NCBI GenBank assembly: GCA_001970955.1
Contig: MPUH01000040.1
Coordinates: 1 to 64,000, forward strand
Direction: 5' to 3'
DNA: 64,000 nucleotides
From: Stentor coeruleus
Lineage: Eukaryota; Ciliophora; Heterotrichea; Heterotrichida; Stentoridae
Position 1 is the stretch's first letter. Every line of letters begins with the position of its first letter. A program made the translations under genes and the position numbers. The notes under the pieces are model-generated. The model was not told the origin of the DNA and searched no databases. It worked only from the letters and a program-made list of their open reading frames with translations. Below are positions 59,049 to 64,000 of the stretch, piece by piece.

Positions 59049-59672
59049 ATGATTATTCAGTTTCCATGGACAGAAAGGTGGTTGAACGGTGCTGAATATG
59101 AACACATGATAAAGTTTTACAATGAATATATGAGTGAATTATGTCTTCAAATCTATTTTGAACATCCATCTCTCATATACACTTCCCCATCTCATGGGCT
59201 TATATATTATCTCAAAAGTCAGTCTCTTAGAGATCTTGGTTTCCCTAGGATCAAAGGTCTTAAAAAACCTTTTAAATGGAAGAAAATGAATTTTATAACA
59301 AATTTACCTAAACAAAAACCTCGAGTTACTTACCTTGTTGCAACAGGAAAACTTAGTCAATTATGTTATAGAATGCATATTGTTTACTATAAAGAACAAT
59401 ATCCAATATTATGTCATATGCTTAGGATACAAAACCATTTTAAAATTGGAGTTGGGATTCCATCAAGACAACATTTTAAAGAAAATTTTAAGGGTTATTC
59501 TGAAGAAAGAAATGAAAAATTTTGTGAAGATAATAAAAGTGTTGTGATAGAACTGGATGAAGATGTGGCTATGCATCCGTTAAAAAAAGATGCTTTGATG
59601 TATATGGTTTGTAGATTTAGAGGTAGTTTAGAAGAATTAGGAGATAATGTAACTAATAAATGTAAATATTAG
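59049..59672 (+). CDS. hypothetical protein, 207 aa
   Basis: Not recognised. ATG start MIIQFPWTERWLNGAEYEHM. Lys/aromatic-rich, with an ordered C-terminal half (GVGIPSRQHFKENFKGYSEE, ELDEDVAMHPLKKDALMYMV). Tyr- and His-containing motifs such as CYRMHIVYYKEQYPILCHML may be structural. No known domain, membrane segment or signal peptide is obvious. Ordinary codon use and clean start/stop support it as a real gene. Confidence 0.55.
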   Translation: MIIQFPWTERWLNGAEYEHMIKFYNEYMSELCLQIYFEHPSLIYTSPSHGLIYYLKSQSLRDLGFPRIKGLKKPFKWKKMNFITNLPKQKPRVTYLVATGKLSQLCYRMHIVYYKEQYPILCHMLRIQNHFKIGVGIPSRQHFKENFKGYSEERNEKFCEDNKSVVIELDEDVAMHPLKKDALMYMVCRFRGSLEELGDNVTNKCKY

Positions 59673-60047
59673 ATTATAGGTTTAAGGATAAATTAAGGGG
59701 AAAAAATCATGTTTTTATTTTATTATGTATATAAAATTTTGCTATTGCTATTTATGGGTATTGTTCATATTGTAGTGTATGCATAAATTTTAATTATGAA
59801 TGAAAAGTATTGATTTTGAAATTATCAGAAAATATGAATAGGAAAGTTTAAATCTTAAGTTTATTATTATAGTCTAGAAATAGGCCCAAATCTTATATTT
59901 TTTCTAATCAATTATTAGGCTATATTTTTTGCTAAATCTAGATTTTGTTTCAAATATTCCACATCCTAGCCCTTTCTCAATTTCCTCAACTTAAAAGCAA
60001 AAATAATTCAACCAAGCCTCAAAAAGCATCATATTTTCATTAGCTAA
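59673..60047. other. convergent spacer, no gene seen
   Basis: G/T-rich then A/C-rich, as between other convergent genes here. Confidence 0.6.
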
Positions 60048-62201
<2,154 letters not shown>

Positions 62202-64000
62202 ATGGCTCGATCAAGAAACAATGAGACGCTGAATTTTCAAATTGATAAACTATCAGAAGCTATAGAATCTATGATGAAAGGTTTTGAAACTCTACAAACT
62301 CCTAGAATTCTAGATAGTGACCTAATCAGAGTTAAACCACCAAATTCTATGCATGTAGGTCTGACAGGTGACGAAGACATAAGCGATCCTGATTCATTTT
62401 GTAGAGAGCCAGACGATGAAATAGAAAGACCAGAGCTGCACTTAGACCGCCTTGCAATGATCATTGAAGATTTTCGATCTTTTGAGTCCCGAAAACTTGA
62501 AAACTCCTATGAAGACTTCACACAAAGCCCATGCCAAGTTTCTAAAATCCTCGAACTTATCTGTGAAAGAATCAATGACAAATATGGTATTTCTCTACCT
62601 TTCAGCGACCTTGAAGATTTTATCTCAGCATTTCAAGGAGTAATCCAAAGCCAAATCGACTGTTCTCTTGTAGATCTTCATAGTTTCATCCTTAGAATAT
62701 GTGAAATGATCCAAAAAGAACAACCTTCCTGCCAAAAATTCTCTTTAGGTAATACAATTCTAAGTATTCATATAAAAGATCGCCCAAGAAAACGTTTCCA
62801 AAAAACTGATTATTCAGTGAACTATGATCAAGCAATCGAAAAACTTTTACAAGACAAAGATTTGCCTGATGAAATCAAAAGTATAGGCCGAATAAGAAAG
62901 AATTTATTATCTACACTGAATCTAGAAAAGGTTAGAAAAATGGAAGTTGATGAAATTCGTGAAGATTTAGAGCATCAGTTGGCTGATGTTGAGATAATGA
63001 AAAAGAAGTTTTTTAATCAATTGGAAAGTTTATCTAAATTCTCAAAGCAGTTAAGGCAAAAAGATATTGAATTAATTAAATTACGTGAAGGATTAGAGGA
63101 TATTGAAGCTGATTTGAAATTACAAAGACAAGTATTTGAAGATAAAGAAGTGAAACATTATGATAAAATTAAAGTTGTCAAATCAAAAATAAATGAAATC
63201 TGTCCTGATATGACTAGTTCCGTTGAAATCAAACCAATGCATTCAATTGAAACATCATCTACAGGTAGATTAAGCCCTTTAGTTTTACAAATTAGGACAT
63301 CAACACCAGTTCTCCAGATGAGATCTTCTGATATAACTTGTGATGAACTTTCAGCTTTACAAAATGAATTAGCTATGCTTGAAGCTGGACCACAAGACAG
63401 TAATACTTTATTAAAAATAACAAGGGTTAAAACACAGATATCGACAATAAGATCAGCTACAGCTATTAATAACTCAATGAGAAACTCAGCTTCTTCATTT
63501 AATAAAATGAATGATCATAAAAGAAACACATCAAATTGTTCATCAGGAGATTCTAATATACCCCCATCACCTTTACCTAGAAGTGGTTGTTCAAGTCCTA
63601 TTGGACCTGATAATTTATATAATAGTCAAATTTTATTAAGAAGAACTGCACCAAGACCTCCTGCCCCTGGACCTAGAAAAGCTCCACAGAAAGCTAAGGA
63701 AAAAGAAACTCCTGATGATATAGAAATTATTAGAAATCAGTTAAGAATACAGGAATCTAGATTAAAAGAACGTGAAGAACTTATTGAAGAAAAAGAAAAT
63801 AGATTACAAAGGACTTGGATGAGACTTCCGAATTCAGAAGAACTTATATCTATGGTACAAAAAGAACTAAATTATTTGGGGATGATTAAAAAAGATTATG
63901 AGGATAAGTATGAAGATCTTAATGCTGAACTTGTTACTTTTGCTAAGAAAACAAGTCAGTTGAAGGTTAAAGAAAGGGAATTGGAGAATAAAATGATAGA
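62202..64000 (+). CDS. long coiled-coil protein, partial at the window end
   Basis: The ATG at 62202 (MARSRNNETLNFQIDKLSEA) opens a frame that stays free of stops to position 64000, 599 codons, and runs off the window. Residues 1-110 are acidic with Ser/Glu; 110-220 look helical and ordered (FSDLEDFISAFQGVIQSQID). Residues about 250-330 form a coiled coil (DLEHQLADVEIMKKKFFNQL). A Ser/Pro linker (TSSTGRLSPLVL, PPSPLPRSGC, APRPPAPGPRKAP) leads to a second coiled coil from about 505 on (IRNQLRIQESRLKEREELI). Family not recognised; a cytoskeletal or centrosomal scaffold is plausible. Confidence 0.75.
   Translation, partial: MARSRNNETLNFQIDKLSEAIESMMKGFETLQTPRILDSDLIRVKPPNSMHVGLTGDEDISDPDSFCREPDDEIERPELHLDRLAMIIEDFRSFESRKLENSYEDFTQSPCQVSKILELICERINDKYGISLPFSDLEDFISAFQGVIQSQIDCSLVDLHSFILRICEMIQKEQPSCQKFSLGNTILSIHIKDRPRKRFQKTDYSVNYDQAIEKLLQDKDLPDEIKSIGRIRKNLLSTLNLEKVRKMEVDEIREDLEHQLADVEIMKKKFFNQLESLSKFSKQLRQKDIELIKLREGLEDIEADLKLQRQVFEDKEVKHYDKIKVVKSKINEICPDMTSSVEIKPMHSIETSSTGRLSPLVLQIRTSTPVLQMRSSDITCDELSALQNELAMLEAGPQDSNTLLKITRVKTQISTIRSATAINNSMRNSASSFNKMNDHKRNTSNCSSGDSNIPPSPLPRSGCSSPIGPDNLYNSQILLRRTAPRPPAPGPRKAPQKAKEKETPDDIEIIRNQLRIQESRLKEREELIEEKENRLQRTWMRLPNSEELISMVQKELNYLGMIKKDYEDKYEDLNAELVTFAKKTSQLKVKERELENKMI

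Overview
This window looks like macronuclear DNA of a heterotrich ciliate, most probably Stentor or a close relative. The reasons are: very AT-rich spacers; closely packed genes of typical eukaryotic and ciliary families on both strands; the standard genetic code (genes end at TAA, TAG or TGA and contain no in-frame stops); and at least five 15-nt introns (GT...AG with A at position 10) in three genes, which is a heterotrich hallmark. No tRNA, rRNA, CRISPR array, transposon or virus-like element was recognised.

Layout. 0-9 kb: small coiled-coil and acylated proteins, then a tandem + strand run of STIL/Ana2-like centriole protein, LSM2 and centrin, a zinc-binding unknown, a small conserved-looking protein and an IQ-motif protein. 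10-16 kb: unknown basic protein, a cyclic-nucleotide-gated-type K+ channel, two decayed coding stretches, and a two-FHA protein with a 15-nt intron. 16-25 kb: a 1730-residue WD40/ankyrin/TRP-like channel, an RNPS1-like RRM protein, the TFIIA large subunit, and two paralogous MGC-type small proteins. 25-34 kb: a decapeptide-repeat coiled-coil protein, a YAK1-type kinase with two 15-nt introns, an A20/AN1 zinc-finger protein and a Ser/Thr kinase. 34-45 kb: coiled-coil/EF-hand-like protein, RAB21, an RBR-like RING protein, an F-x-P repeat protein and a leucine-rich repeat protein. 45-64 kb: a fourth MG-C acylated protein, ABHD13-like hydrolase with two 15-nt introns, TPR/RRM protein, ankyrin-AGC kinase, B-box/kelch protein, RUVBL1, and the 5' 600 codons of a long coiled-coil protein that runs off the end.

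Together the genes are a mix of housekeeping functions (LSM2, TFIIA, RUVBL1, RAB21) and cell-cortex/cilia/signalling functions (STIL, centrin, channels, kinases, IQ, LRR and coiled-coil proteins). Several spacers hold decayed coding stretches, the clearest a V-ATPase subunit G relic at 55.8-56.3 kb. Six single-N positions and one N-free junction are flanked by exact or near-exact direct copies; removing one copy restores the reading frame in every affected gene, so these are most likely assembly joins. Across almost every spacer the + strand runs from G/T-rich to A/C-rich, i.e. 5' flanks are C-rich and 3' flanks G-rich on the coding strand.
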